Assembly (NCBI GenBank): GCA_030066975.1
Contig: JASJAO010000009.1
Location: forward strand, 22,987 to 86,986
Reading direction: 5' to 3'
Source of the DNA: Henriciella sp.
GTDB lineage: Bacteria > Pseudomonadota > Alphaproteobacteria > Caulobacterales > Hyphomonadaceae
DNA: 64,000 nt
Shown: positions 35,454 to 45,375 of the stretch, one piece after another
Layout of the letters: each line of letters opens with the position of its first letter
How positions within the stretch are numbered: position 1 is the first letter of the stretch
The notes under the pieces: model-generated
Databases searched by the model: none
What the model was told of the DNA's origin: nothing
What the model saw: the letters and a program-made list of their open reading frames with translations, nothing else
Translations under genes and position numbers: made by a program

Positions 35454-36602
35454 ATGCGCAGTTTGTTCGGCACATGTCTGATGTTCATGTCGGTCTTCAT
35501 CTCAGGCCTGTCGACCGCGCAGATCATCGAAACCGAAGCCGAATATGCGGTAATCATGGACCACAACACGGGCGAGGTTCTCTACGCCAAAAACGGGGAC
35601 GTGCCGATGATACCGGCCTCCATGACCAAGATCATGACTGCACACCTTGTATTCACGCGTCTGGAAGCGGGCGAGATCACACTGGAAGATCGGTTTACCG
35701 TTAGTGAGAACGCGTGGCGAAAAGGCGGATGGGCCACGGGTGGATCAACCATGGGGCTGCAAATTGGAGAGACGCCGACGGTCGAGGAACTGCTGCGGGG
35801 TGTGATCGTCCTGTCAGGCAATGATGCGTGTATCGTGCTGGCAGAGGGCCTGGCAGGTTCCGAAGAGGCGTTCGCACGCGAAATGACAGATTTGGCCCAG
35901 GACATGGGTCTCACCAGCGCAACGTTTAAAAATACCAGCGGCCTTGATGAAGAGGGGCATCGTATCTCCGCAATCGATTTGGCGCGGCTGGCCCAGATCG
36001 ATATTGCCAAGTTTCCTGAGTATTATAGCTATTATGCCGAGCGTGAGATGACCTGGAACGGCATCACACAGGCCAATCGCAATCCGCTATTGGGCGCTAG
36101 TCAGGGGGTTGATGGTCTGAAAACCGGACATCTCAGCGTCTCCGGCTACGGCTTAACTGCGTCCGCTCAGCGTGGCGGAAAACGCCGTATCATTGTCCTC
36201 AACGGGATGCCGACATCAGCAGCGCGCGCGCAGGAAGCAGAGCGACTAATGCGCCTGGCTTTCAGTTCTTTCGAAACCCAGACGCTGGATCTCACGGGCG
36301 GGCGCGTTGCAGAACTCGATGTCTGGCTCGGTGAAGCACGCCAAGTCGGCGTTTCTATTGAGGAGCCGATCGAAGTCACAGCTCACATTCGGGCGTTCGA
36401 TCGAGGCACGACCGAAATCGTCTATCAAAGCCCGATTACCGCACCGATCGAGAAAGGTGAGGAGATTGCCCAGATGATCATTACGCTAGAAGGAAAGGAC
36501 CCGATTGAGCTGCCCTTGGTTGCCACTGAAAGCGTGGGACGGCTTGATTTCCTCGGCAAGGCGATTGAAGGACTAAGCTATAGACTGAACCCGGATTCTT
36601 AG
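35454..36602 (+). CDS. D-alanyl-D-alanine carboxypeptidase (penicillin-binding protein 5/6 family)
   Basis: 382 residues from ATG 35454, preceded by GGAGG. Signal peptide (LFGTCLMFMSVFISGLSTAQ), then the serine peptidase motifs PASMTK (SxxK), SGND (SxN) and GLKTG (KTG), followed by the small C-terminal beta domain of family S11 (IEVTAHIRAF). It removes the terminal D-Ala of peptidoglycan stem peptides in the periplasm. The end lacks an obvious long amphipathic membrane anchor. Begins a run rlpA-dacA-tmk-holB-tatD common in alphaproteobacteria. Confidence 0.92.
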   Translation: MRSLFGTCLMFMSVFISGLSTAQIIETEAEYAVIMDHNTGEVLYAKNGDVPMIPASMTKIMTAHLVFTRLEAGEITLEDRFTVSENAWRKGGWATGGSTMGLQIGETPTVEELLRGVIVLSGNDACIVLAEGLAGSEEAFAREMTDLAQDMGLTSATFKNTSGLDEEGHRISAIDLARLAQIDIAKFPEYYSYYAEREMTWNGITQANRNPLLGASQGVDGLKTGHLSVSGYGLTASAQRGGKRRIIVLNGMPTSAARAQEAERLMRLAFSSFETQTLDLTGGRVAELDVWLGEARQVGVSIEEPIEVTAHIRAFDRGTTEIVYQSPITAPIEKGEEIAQMIITLEGKDPIELPLVATESVGRLDFLGKAIEGLSYRLNPDS

Positions 36603-36615
36603 GCTTGGATAGCGA

Positions 36616-37245
36616 TTGAGCGAAGGCATCTTCATAACACTGGAAGGCGGCGAGGGGACCGGTAAAAGTACGCTGATTGCCAACCTCCAGCACCGATTAC
36701 ACGGACTCGGTATACGTCCGGTCTTGACCCGTGAGCCGGGTGGAACACCGCTCGCAGAGGCGGTTCGGTCCCTGGCTCTGTTTCCGCCTGACGGGGACAC
36801 CTGGACCCCTCTGGCGCAAGCCTTGCTCATGAATGCCGCGAGAACCGACCATCTGGAAAAGAAGATCATTCCTGCCCTCGCATCCGGCGATTGGGTGATT
36901 TGCGACCGATTTGCGGACTCGACCCGAGCGTATCAGAGTATTGACGGGGTCGCGGAGCCTGTATTGCGCGATATTGAGCGCGCCGTTGTGGGTGACACGA
37001 TGCCGGACGTTACCTTCATATTGGACGCTGATCCTGCCGCCTTGGTGGCAAGGCGGTCGCAACGCGGGGGCTCGGATGCGTTCGAAGCGCAACCGATGGC
37101 GTTTCATGAAAGTGTCCGGGCTGCGTTTCTAAAGATCGCGCAATCCAAGCCTGAAAGATGTATCGTATTGGACGCCCTTCAATCACCGGATGAGGTTGCA
37201 GATCGCGCCATGGCGCACTTGAGGGACAAAGGATTTATCTCGTGA
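36616..37245 (+). CDS. tmk: Thymidylate kinase
   Basis: 209 residues. P-loop LEGGEGTGKSTL, the DRx motif CDRFADSTRAYQ, the substrate block LTREPGGTPLAEAVR, and a lid region with VARRSQRGGSDAF. It phosphorylates dTMP to dTDP. The start is TTG at 36616, directly before the conserved FITLEGGEG; no ATG is available. It overlaps holB by 4 bases, linking nucleotide supply with replication genes. Confidence 0.95.
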   Translation: MSEGIFITLEGGEGTGKSTLIANLQHRLHGLGIRPVLTREPGGTPLAEAVRSLALFPPDGDTWTPLAQALLMNAARTDHLEKKIIPALASGDWVICDRFADSTRAYQSIDGVAEPVLRDIERAVVGDTMPDVTFILDADPAALVARRSQRGGSDAFEAQPMAFHESVRAAFLKIAQSKPERCIVLDALQSPDEVADRAMAHLRDKGFIS

Positions 37246-38177
37246 CGGCGGCGCTCCCGATGATCGGCCACAAAGGCCCCGAAGCGCAGTTCATCAAAGC
37301 CCGAGAATCTGCGCGACTTCACCATGGTTGGCTGGTCCAGGGGCCATCGGGGATTGGAAAGTCTCTATTCGTCAAACGGTTAGCGGCATTGATGCTCGGG
37401 GCGGCGAGCCCGGATGCCGATATGAGCGATCCGACCATGCAGAAAGTTCTCTCTGGCAGTCATCCTGATCTGAAATGGGTTGAGCGAGGGTTAAACGAAA
37501 AGGGCCAGCTGCGCCAAGACATCACTGTTGATCAGATCCGCGACCTGAATGGCTTCTTCGCCCTTCGACCGGCACTTTCCGGTTGGCGGGTCGGCGTGAT
37601 TGATGCGCTGGATGAGGCGAATGTAGCTGGCCTGAACGCCTTGCTGAAGACGCTGGAAGAGCCGCCGAGCAATGCGATCCTGTTTCTGATCTCGCATGGC
37701 ACAAAAACGGTGTTGCCGACCATACGGTCGCGGTGTCAGACACTGCGGCTCTCACGGCTTTCAGACGAGGAGACGACATCCGTGCTGGCGCTTATGCAGC
37801 CAGATGAGGCGATTGATCTTGATCTGGTAAAGGGACGGCCTGGATTGGGCGTGGAACTCGCCAAGTCCGGGACATCCGCGGCGGCCCAAGCCACGAAAAC
37901 ACTGCTTCGTAGTATTCGGAAGCCGACCGGCTCACTGGTCTCAGCTGCCTTGCAGGCCGCGAGCAAAGACAAGGCGTCTCTGGACGTTTTCATGTCGACT
38001 ATGATGACTTGGACGGCTGAACAGGCTCTGGAGCAGACGGATCTCGGCGAGACCTGGCTGGAGCTGCATCAGGTGAGATCAATGAGCGATGAGCTCAACC
38101 TCACGCCGCTGCAAACAGCAACGAAGGCACTGACGGTCTTGCAGAATGATCTGAAGGCGTTAGCCAGCACGCCATAA
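37242..38177 (+). CDS. holB: DNA polymerase III delta' subunit
   Basis: 311 residues, clamp-loader AAA+ family: VQGPSGIGKSLFVKRLA, TVDQIRDLNGFFALRP, IDALDEANVAGLNALLKTLEEP and the SRC motif in IRSRCQTLRLS. As part of the clamp loader it helps place the beta clamp on DNA. It starts with GTG overlapping the tmk stop, and its last base is shared with the tatD start codon. Confidence 0.92.
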   Translation: MTAALPMIGHKGPEAQFIKARESARLHHGWLVQGPSGIGKSLFVKRLAALMLGAASPDADMSDPTMQKVLSGSHPDLKWVERGLNEKGQLRQDITVDQIRDLNGFFALRPALSGWRVGVIDALDEANVAGLNALLKTLEEPPSNAILFLISHGTKTVLPTIRSRCQTLRLSRLSDEETTSVLALMQPDEAIDLDLVKGRPGLGVELAKSGTSAAAQATKTLLRSIRKPTGSLVSAALQAASKDKASLDVFMSTMMTWTAEQALEQTDLGETWLELHQVRSMSDELNLTPLQTATKALTVLQNDLKALASTP

Positions 38178-38947
38178 TGTTTGATACGCATGTAAATCTC
38201 CACGCAGAGGCTTTTGCGGAAGACCTCTCCGACGTGCTAGCCCGCGCGCGCAATGCAGGCGTGACACGAATGCTCGCCATCTGCGAGCGATTGGACAGTT
38301 TTGAACGTGTGAAGGCGATTGCCGAGGCCAACGACGATATCTGGTGCAGTGTCGGCACCCATCCTCACCATGCGAAAGACTTCACAGCCACGACGGTGGC
38401 CGATCTGGTGTCACGCTCAGAAGACCCCCAGGTTGTGGCGATCGGAGAGACCGGTCTGGACCTTCACTACACCTACAGTCCGTTGGAGCAGCAGGTTGCG
38501 AGCTTTCGCACGCATATCGCCGCCGCGCGTGAGACTCAGCTTCCGCTGATCGTGCACACGCGGGAGGCGGATGACCTGACAGCCGACATTCTGGAAGAGG
38601 AAACCGAGAACGGCGCGTTTCCGATCTTGCTGCACTGTTACACGGGAGGTGCGGACCTGGCGCAACGCGGCTTGGCACTTGGCGCTTATGTCTCCGTCTC
38701 TGGGATACTGTCCTTCAAGAGCGCGAAAGAGGTACGTGCGGTGATCAAGAATGTCCCGGTTGAGCGTGTCATCCTCGAAACCGACTGCCCTTATCTCACA
38801 CCCATGCCGTATCGCGGACGGCGGAATGAGCCCGCTTATCTTCCCTATGTTGCAGATGCGCTTGCTGCGCTTCATGGCCTTGATCGCGGCCAAATCGGCA
38901 AAACTTGTGAAGAGAACGCGTTGCGGCTCTTTCAGAAAGTGTCATGA
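38177..38947 (+). CDS. tatD: TatD-family metal-dependent hydrolase
   Basis: 256 residues, TIM-barrel nuclease family. Motifs: VGTHPHHAKDF, AIGETGLDLHYTYSP, LIVHTREADD, LLHCYTGG and LETDCPYLTPMPYRG. The first metal motif, normally D-S-H-x-H, reads FDTHVNLH, so the second histidine is Asn; the other ligands are intact. The family shows 3'-5' exonuclease or deoxyribonuclease activity, with a suggested role in DNA repair. Co-transcribed with tmk-holB and overlapping the next gene by 4 bases. Confidence 0.92.
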   Translation: MFDTHVNLHAEAFAEDLSDVLARARNAGVTRMLAICERLDSFERVKAIAEANDDIWCSVGTHPHHAKDFTATTVADLVSRSEDPQVVAIGETGLDLHYTYSPLEQQVASFRTHIAAARETQLPLIVHTREADDLTADILEEETENGAFPILLHCYTGGADLAQRGLALGAYVSVSGILSFKSAKEVRAVIKNVPVERVILETDCPYLTPMPYRGRRNEPAYLPYVADALAALHGLDRGQIGKTCEENALRLFQKVS

Positions 38948-39762
38948 GCGCTCAACGGACAATGACTTTCACGCTGCTCGGCACCGGCTCGTCGGGCGGT
39001 GTGCCACGCGTCGGCAATGATTGGGGCGCGTGTGATCCCGGCGAACCGAAGAACCGCCGCCGCCGATGTTCAGCGCTCTTGGATGTCTACCAGACGGCTA
39101 ATCCTGATCAAAAATCACGCATTCTCATCGACACATCGCCAGACCTGAGAGAGCAATTGCTGAGTGCGAACGTCGGGCACCTGGACGCGGTATTGTTCAC
39201 GCATGACCACGCCGACCAAACGCACGGGATTGACGATATCCGAGCGCTCGCCATTCGCCAGCGACGGCAAATTCCGGCTTATATGGACGCTCCAACAAGC
39301 AAAACACTGATTCCGAAATTCCGATACTGCTTTGAAGGGCAGGGCGGATATCCCCCGATCCTCGACTTACAACCAATGCTGCAACCTTACAGGCCCTTAG
39401 AGGTCGGGGGCAGCGGAGGATCAGTCGAGCTCGTTCCGCTGGTGCAACAGCATGGCGCCATCCAATCGCTGGGCTTCAAAATTGGCCGATTGGCCTATTG
39501 CAATGATGTTAGCGACTTACCTGAGGCAACTCTGCGCCAGTTGGACGGGCTTGAGGTGCTTGTCATTGATGCGCTGCGATATACGCCGCATCCGACGCAT
39601 GCCCACCTGGAGCGGGTGCTGGAATGGGTAGAAAGACTTCAGCCCCGGAAAACTGTCCTGACAAATCTACATGTAGATATGGACTATGAGACGCTGGTTC
39701 GACAGCTGCCAACCGGTGTGGTGCCAGGGTTCGACGGCTGGGCGATTTCACTGGATCTGTAG
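38944..39762 (+). CDS. MBL-fold metallohydrolase, PhnP-like
   Basis: 272 residues of the metallo-beta-lactamase fold: FTLLGTGSSGGVPRVGNDWG at the start, metal motif FTHDHADQTHGIDDIRAL (HxHxDH), and a later histidine in RYTPHPTHAHLE. Such proteins are phosphodiesterases acting on cyclic ribose phosphates or nucleotides; the substrate here is unknown. Last gene of the tmk-holB-tatD operon. The downstream gap (39763-39863) contains a 14-base palindrome at 39773-39786 without a T run. Confidence 0.88.
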   Translation: MSAQRTMTFTLLGTGSSGGVPRVGNDWGACDPGEPKNRRRRCSALLDVYQTANPDQKSRILIDTSPDLREQLLSANVGHLDAVLFTHDHADQTHGIDDIRALAIRQRRQIPAYMDAPTSKTLIPKFRYCFEGQGGYPPILDLQPMLQPYRPLEVGGSGGSVELVPLVQQHGAIQSLGFKIGRLAYCNDVSDLPEATLRQLDGLEVLVIDALRYTPHPTHAHLERVLEWVERLQPRKTVLTNLHVDMDYETLVRQLPTGVVPGFDGWAISLDL

Positions 39763-39863
39763 CCCTTAGATTGATCAAATTTGATCGATCTTCTCGCGGT
39801 AATTTTCATCCCTCTATCTTACTGTAAAGCCTTGGTTATAAAGCAAATCCAAGAGCCGCGCGC

Positions 39864-42266
39864 ATGTCGAACCCCTTCACCAAACAGTTCAGCAAGCTGC
39901 TGAAACTGCCTGGGTTTGTCAGCTCTCCGGAACTCACACCAGAAACCCAACGCAACTTTCGCCGTGCGCAGATCGATAGCGTCGCGGAGTTGAGCAGTAT
40001 TCTCACACTCGGAAGTCTCCTGAATGTCATGGTTTTGATCCTGTCGTTCTGGAACACCTCGATCGCACACCTGACCACGGGCTGGGGTATAGCGATGATC
40101 CTCGTCCTGATGGCTGTGAGTTTCAGCAACCGATCTTTCCGAAAAGGTAACAAGCCGCATTTAAGCACGAAAGTTCGGCACCAGCGTTTCGAGCGGGCCT
40201 CATTGCTGATAGGAGTGATGTGGGCGGTGGTCCCGATTATCACCATCCCATTGTCGAATACATTTGGTTTCGCTGCGGTGTGTATGCTCTCAACCGGCAC
40301 GATGTTTGCCGGTGTGGCGCTGATTGGTCGGATGCCGCGCGCAGCGATGAAATTCGTGTTCCCCGTGATTGCCGGGATGCTGATAGCGTTGCAGCTTCAA
40401 CACGATCCGCGTAACGGTCTTCTATCCGTCCTCACACTCGCTTTTGCGGGTGTGCTGTTCGTTATGACGCGCATTTCCTACGCTCAGTTTGCGGTCCAGC
40501 ACCTCAACAAAAGCGCGCTTGAGGATCAGGCTGAAGTGATCAGCCTTCTGCTGCGCGATTTTGAAGAAACAACCTCAGATTGGCTGTGGGAAATCGATGC
40601 CGAAGCGCGCCTAAGCGCCCTCCCGACGGAGATTCAGAAGTCCGGTGATCAGAACGGGAAGCTGGTGATCGGCGAGCGCTTTTTGAAAGCATTCGAAGAC
40701 GGGCCAGACCTCGACAAGATGGTGTCCGACATCGGCAATCGGCGGCCGTTCAAGGATCGGGTCGTCAGATTGTGCGTGAGTGACACTGAAGTGTGGTGGT
40801 CGATCACCGGTAAGCCTCTGTTCGAGAAAGGGCAATTCACCGGGTTTCGCGGCGTCGCCACAGACGTTACGCAATCAAAACTCGATGAAGACCGTATTCG
40901 GTTCATGGCTCACAACGACCTGCTGACAGAACTGCCCAATCGCAGTCAATTGTCACAGCGTTTGCTCGAAATCTCCCAAGACTTTGATACGGACGAGGAT
41001 CACTATGCGCTCGTGTGGCTGGATCTCGACAACTTCAAATGGGTCAATGACACGCTGGGCCATCAGGCAGGTGACCGGGTGCTCCAGGAAATCGCTAAAC
41101 GTCTGAGAACCCATGCAGATCGACCAGACGATGTGGCACGGATCAGCGGCGATGAATTCGCTCTGATCCTTAGATACCGAGAAAAGGAACACCTCACGGC
41201 CGAGTTGGATGATGTGGCGGCGCATCTGGCGGAACCGCATCACATTTGGGGCTCAACCGTCCTGTGTCGAGCCTCAATGGGCGTGAAACAGCTAACCCAC
41301 GGCAATTTTGATATCAGCACCGTTCTCAAACAAGCCGATTTGGCGCTGTATCATTCCAAGGAACGCGAGAAGGGCACGTGGTCTTTGTTTGATCACAGCA
41401 TTCAGGAAAAAGCCCGCGCCGTTCGCGAGCTTGAAGTTGACCTTAACCGCGCGCTGGAGCGCAATGAACTGCGCCTGTACTATCAGCCAATTGTCGACGC
41501 GAACTCGAAAGACGTTGTCGCGTGTGAGACTTTGCTGCGCTGGCAACACCCTTCGCGGGGCCTGTTAATGCCGGATTCCTTTATTGGATTTGCAGAAGAC
41601 ACCGGTGTCATCACGCGCCTTGGCGACTGGGTGATCCGGCAGGCTCTGTCTGAGGCACGTCAGTTGCCGGAGAACATTCGTATTGCGATCAACATTTCAC
41701 CGCTGCAGATCCACAGCGCCAATCTCATCCCGACCGTGATCAATTCACTCGCGTCGAACGGCATTGCGGCAGGTCGACTGGAGCTGGAGATCACAGAATC
41801 CGTTCTGATTTCGGAGCGAAGCTTTGTGATCGAACGCCTTTCGCAGCTAAGAGCGCTGGGTGTTCGGATTGCCCTTGATGATTTCGGAACGGGCTTTTCT
41901 TCGATGAGCTATTTGCGCGACTTTCCCTTTGACAAGATGAAAGTCGACAAGAGCTTCATTGCCGACCTCCAATACAGTCGCGAAAGTCAGGCCATTGCGC
42001 TGGCAATGCTGAATATGGCGAAAGCATTGGGCATGACCTGTACGGGAGAAGGCGTCGAGACGCTTGAACAGGAGGCCTTCCTGCGCCGTAACGGGTGTGA
42101 TGAAATTCAGGGCTACATCGTAAGTCGCCCGAAACCGATGGAAGACCTGATCCAGCAGTTCGAACCGACGCTCGAACGGTCTGACCAAATGGCTCAATCG
42201 GATCAGGACGTCGCCAAGACCACTCACGCCTCTCGACCAAGGATTGTCGCCGGACGAAAGGCCTAA
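39864..42266 (+). CDS. Membrane GGDEF-EAL protein with PAS domain
   Basis: 800 residues. About six membrane helices in the first ~215 residues, a PAS domain (about 235-340, DWLWEIDAEARL and GFRGVATDVTQSK), GGDEF domain with SGDEF in place of GGDEF (about 428-432), and an EAL domain from ~515 with ETLLRW, INISPLQI, LEITESVL, DDFGTGFSSMSYL, KVDKSFI and GEGVETLEQ. The EAL catalytic residues all appear intact, so c-di-GMP phosphodiesterase activity is likely. The GGDEF domain may be weakly active or regulatory. No partner gene; its stop overlaps that of the convergent acyl-AMP ligase. Signal unknown. Confidence 0.9.
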   Translation: MSNPFTKQFSKLLKLPGFVSSPELTPETQRNFRRAQIDSVAELSSILTLGSLLNVMVLILSFWNTSIAHLTTGWGIAMILVLMAVSFSNRSFRKGNKPHLSTKVRHQRFERASLLIGVMWAVVPIITIPLSNTFGFAAVCMLSTGTMFAGVALIGRMPRAAMKFVFPVIAGMLIALQLQHDPRNGLLSVLTLAFAGVLFVMTRISYAQFAVQHLNKSALEDQAEVISLLLRDFEETTSDWLWEIDAEARLSALPTEIQKSGDQNGKLVIGERFLKAFEDGPDLDKMVSDIGNRRPFKDRVVRLCVSDTEVWWSITGKPLFEKGQFTGFRGVATDVTQSKLDEDRIRFMAHNDLLTELPNRSQLSQRLLEISQDFDTDEDHYALVWLDLDNFKWVNDTLGHQAGDRVLQEIAKRLRTHADRPDDVARISGDEFALILRYREKEHLTAELDDVAAHLAEPHHIWGSTVLCRASMGVKQLTHGNFDISTVLKQADLALYHSKEREKGTWSLFDHSIQEKARAVRELEVDLNRALERNELRLYYQPIVDANSKDVVACETLLRWQHPSRGLLMPDSFIGFAEDTGVITRLGDWVIRQALSEARQLPENIRIAINISPLQIHSANLIPTVINSLASNGIAAGRLELEITESVLISERSFVIERLSQLRALGVRIALDDFGTGFSSMSYLRDFPFDKMKVDKSFIADLQYSRESQAIALAMLNMAKALGMTCTGEGVETLEQEAFLRRNGCDEIQGYIVSRPKPMEDLIQQFEPTLERSDQMAQSDQDVAKTTHASRPRIVAGRKA

Positions 42267-43864
42267 GCGGTGAGTTCGTCTACTTTCTTGCCTACAGCCC
42301 CATAGTCGACTTTTCCTGTTCCGAGGACCGGCACCTCATCGACGTGGAAGACTTTTCGCGGCACGGCCAATTCTGACACGCCATGCGACTGTGCCCAGGC
42401 GACCATATCTGCACGATTGGCATCGGCCGCAGTTGAGATCAGTACAATCTGCTCACCCTTGCGCGGATCCGGGATCGCCGCCGCCGCATGCATGTCATCC
42501 GGCCAGATCGCGCTGGCGCAATTCTCTACGACCGCCAGGGACACCATCTCGCCGCCGACTTTGGCAAAGCGCTTTACCCGACCGACGATGCGAATGCAGT
42601 CATCCTCGTCGACAACGACAATATCGCCAGTATCATGCCAACCGTCCGCCGGCGCTTCAATCACGCCGGGAGCAGAGGAGCGCATGTAGCCGAGCATGAT
42701 ATTCGGTCCGCGTATTCGCAGACGTCCCCCTTCCTCAATGCCCTCTACCGGGACAAGATCGTATTCCATATCCGACATCAGCCGTCCGACTGTGCCAGGC
42801 TTGTTCAGCTCCAGACTGTTAGCGGAGACGACCGGGGCGGCTTCTGTCGCGCCATAGCCTTCCAGGATTTCGATATCGAACTTGCGCCGCACGAACTGGC
42901 GAGTTTCATCTTTCACTCGCTCGGCTCCGCAGACCGCGAGGCGGACAGAATTGAGATCGTCCTCACCCGCGGCGCGGGCATACTGAGAGATAAACGTGTC
43001 CGTCGCAAGCAGAATGGAGGAATCGTATTCAGCGATCCGCTTGGCGATTTCGCGCGGCTGCAGCGGGCTTGGATGGAGGATCGCTTTGACCCCTGCGACA
43101 AGTGGCAGTACAGCGCCCACAGTCAGTCCGAAACAGTGAAATGTCGGCAGTGGGTTGAAGACACTGTCATGTTCCGGTGACAGTCCGATCAGGGACCGCA
43201 CCTGCTCAACATTGGCGACAATATTGTGGTGAGACAGAACGACTCCTTTGGGCTCACCTTCGGTGCCTGATGTGAACAGCACGACGCCGGGCTTGGAATG
43301 GTGCTGGCGCTTGTGAAATAGCGAGGGCAGGGCGGGGCCGAGCAGACCAGCGACCTTGTCACCGATCGACAATTCTTCCCGCAAATCATCCAGATAGATC
43401 AGCTCCGCTGACTCTTTCAGTTGAGCTTCCAACTCCTCTAGTCCGGCGATCTGGATGAACTTGTGGGCGGTAATGATTTTGCTGATCTTGCCGGTGACCA
43501 GGGCCGAACGGATATTAGCGATCCCTGCGGTGAAGTTGATCATGGCCGGGATGCGACCTGCGGTCAGGACGGAGCAGAAGGCCACGACCGCGCCAGCTCC
43601 TGTCGGCAGCATGATGCCCACGGTCTCGTTTCTATCCAATCGCCGTTTGAGGGCAGACCCAACCGCGAAAGCGCCGCGTACAACATTCTTGTAAGGCACT
43701 TCGGTGCCGTCACCATCAATGATCGCGACTTTCTTAGATCCAAAGGTCCGAGACGCTTTCAAGATCGCAGAAAAAATGTCTGTCTTGGCCGCAGAGTCTT
43801 TCCACGGCAGCGGGGCGGGTATGGCCGAACTCGTCATGCCCGGAATAGAAGCGAACTCCAACAT
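42263..43864 (-). CDS. Acyl-AMP ligase (acyl-CoA/acyl-ACP synthetase), second copy
   Basis: 533 residues with LFTSGTEGEPKGVVLSHHN, FHCFGLTVGAVLP, GYGATEAAPV, WHDTGDIVVV and C-terminal GTGKVDYGAV. Clearly related to the ligase at 8805-10586: the same block order, including IPAMINFTAGI against VPAMLPIQADI, and NKPGTVGRL against NRLGTVGRL. It activates fatty acids; the acceptor (CoA or ACP) is not known. It stands outside the accessory region, so it may be the housekeeping version. ATG 43864 or ATG 43837 could be the start; neither has a good ribosome binding site. Divergent from lipA. Confidence 0.85.
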   Translation of the reverse strand: MLEFASIPGMTSSAIPAPLPWKDSAAKTDIFSAILKASRTFGSKKVAIIDGDGTEVPYKNVVRGAFAVGSALKRRLDRNETVGIMLPTGAGAVVAFCSVLTAGRIPAMINFTAGIANIRSALVTGKISKIITAHKFIQIAGLEELEAQLKESAELIYLDDLREELSIGDKVAGLLGPALPSLFHKRQHHSKPGVVLFTSGTEGEPKGVVLSHHNIVANVEQVRSLIGLSPEHDSVFNPLPTFHCFGLTVGAVLPLVAGVKAILHPSPLQPREIAKRIAEYDSSILLATDTFISQYARAAGEDDLNSVRLAVCGAERVKDETRQFVRRKFDIEILEGYGATEAAPVVSANSLELNKPGTVGRLMSDMEYDLVPVEGIEEGGRLRIRGPNIMLGYMRSSAPGVIEAPADGWHDTGDIVVVDEDDCIRIVGRVKRFAKVGGEMVSLAVVENCASAIWPDDMHAAAAIPDPRKGEQIVLISTAADANRADMVAWAQSHGVSELAVPRKVFHVDEVPVLGTGKVDYGAVGKKVDELTA

Positions 43865-43970
43865 TTTTGCAACAATTAGTCACACTTGGTGACACTAGCC
43901 TAGCAGAGCGAAAGGCAGCCATGCTGTCGTGTTGCTTGAAGTCTATAGCGATACAGGCCATTTATCAGCC

Positions 43971-44927
43971 ATGGCGACGATTATCGACAATAAACCGAAA
44001 TACAGACACCCGGAGAAGCGGAACCGTCCGGAGACGCCGCTCCTGCGCAAGCCCGACTGGATTCGTGTGAAGGCGCCGACCAGTAAAGGCTATGCTGAAA
44101 CCCGCGCGATCGTGAAAGAGAAGCAGCTCGTCACTGTGTGTGAAGAAGCAGGCTGCCCGAATATCGGTGAGTGCTGGGACAAGAAACACGCGACCATGAT
44201 GATCATGGGCGACACCTGCACCCGGGCCTGTTCGTTCTGCAATGTCATCACCGGCAAGCCCGCCCCGCTCGACACGGACGAGCCACGCCGGGTTGGCCTG
44301 GCGGTCGCGGAGATGGGGCTGGAGCATGTCGTGATCACGTCGGTTGATCGGGACGATCTGGAAGATGGCGGTGCGATGCATTTTGTCCACACGATCAAGG
44401 CGATCCGCGAGGCGTCTCCCGGTACAACCATCGAAATCCTGACGCCAGATTTCCTCCGGAAAGACGGCTGGGAAGCCAAAGTCATCGATGCCGGGCCGGA
44501 CGTGTTCAATCACAATCTTGAAACGGTCCCGCGCCTATATCTGTCGATCCGCCCGGGCGCGCGATACTTCCATTCCTTGCGCTTGCTTGAGAAAGTCAAA
44601 GAACGCGACCCGACCCAATTCACCAAATCCGGTTTGATGGTTGGGCTTGGCGAGTCGAAAGAAGAAGTCATGCAGGTGATGGACGATATGCGGTCCGCGG
44701 GCATCGATTTCCTGACCATCGGCCAGTATCTGCAACCGACGCGGAAGCATGCCGCAGTCGACCGCTATGTCAGCCCGGATGAATTTGCGGCTTATGAAGA
44801 GATTGCCCGTGCCAAAGGGTTTCTCATGGTCTCCGCTTCTCCCCTGACGCGGTCTTCCTATCATGCGGACGAAGACTTCGCGAAACTTCGAGCGGCACGA
44901 GAGGCCCAGCTGACCGCAGATGCCTAA
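43971..44927 (+). CDS. lipA: Lipoyl synthase
   Basis: 318 residues from ATG 43971, giving the family-typical start MATIIDN; the frame extends further upstream. Both iron-sulfur sites are present: the auxiliary cluster in [13 protein letters not shown] and the radical SAM motif [12 protein letters not shown]-terminal [10 protein letters not shown] provides the serine ligand. It inserts two sulfurs into the octanoyl chain of E2 and glycine-cleavage H proteins, so it is needed by the E2 encoded at 2913-4100. The stop overlaps the next gene by 8 bases. Confidence 0.95.
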   Translation: MATIIDNKPKYRHPEKRNRPETPLLRKPDWIRVKAPTSKGYAETRAIVKEKQLVTVCEEAGCPNIGECWDKKHATMMIMGDTCTRACSFCNVITGKPAPLDTDEPRRVGLAVAEMGLEHVVITSVDRDDLEDGGAMHFVHTIKAIREASPGTTIEILTPDFLRKDGWEAKVIDAGPDVFNHNLETVPRLYLSIRPGARYFHSLRLLEKVKERDPTQFTKSGLMVGLGESKEEVMQVMDDMRSAGIDFLTIGQYLQPTRKHAAVDRYVSPDEFAAYEEIARAKGFLMVSASPLTRSSYHADEDFAKLRAAREAQLTADA

Positions 44928-45375
44928 AGTTGCTGAGCAAATCGTGATCCGGCACAGCTCGGACAATTTGTATGAGTTGGTCCGAGATATTCGCCGCTAT
45001 CCCGATTTTATCAGATGGATCCGCGAGGTTCGCGTTGCCCAGGAACAGGAAGACGCGGCAAGAATTTATTCCTGTATCGGCACGGCGGCTGTTCATTTCA
45101 AAGGCTTTGACGAGACCTTTTCGACTCATGTCAAAGGCGATCCGGAAGCGCGAAAAATCGAAGTCGCTCTGGCGCGAGGACCTTTCCGGCATCTCCGCAA
45201 TCGCTGGCAATTCGACCCACGCAATGACGGCACCACGCGGGTCCATTGCTTTATCGACTATGAATTCAAGAATCCGGTTCTAGGGCTGCTTGCGCGCACC
45301 AACACGCGTCTGGCCATCGAACGGATCATGGGAGCGTTCAAAGCCGAAGCGGATCGCCGGTTCGAACGGGTCTAG
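44920..45375 (+). CDS. COQ10/RatA-type START-domain protein
   Basis: 151 residues of the polyketide cyclase/START fold: [19 protein letters not shown] near the N-terminus, then [11 protein letters not shown] and [15 protein letters not shown]. Homologues are the coenzyme Q-binding protein COQ10 and RatA. It probably supports ubiquinone function in respiration. It is translationally coupled to lipA, and its stop abuts the stop of the convergent cinA-type gene (CTAGCTAG). Confidence 0.88.
   Translation: MPKVAEQIVIRHSSDNLYELVRDIRRYPDFIRWIREVRVAQEQEDAARIYSCIGTAAVHFKGFDETFSTHVKGDPEARKIEVALARGPFRHLRNRWQFDPRNDGTTRVHCFIDYEFKNPVLGLLARTNTRLAIERIMGAFKAEADRRFERV

Noticed and set aside
39773..39786. Palindrome GATCAAATTTGATC after the MBL-fold gene
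   Set aside because: It contains TTGATCAAA-like halves but not with N4 spacing, and there is no T run, so it is neither a convincing FNR box nor a terminator.
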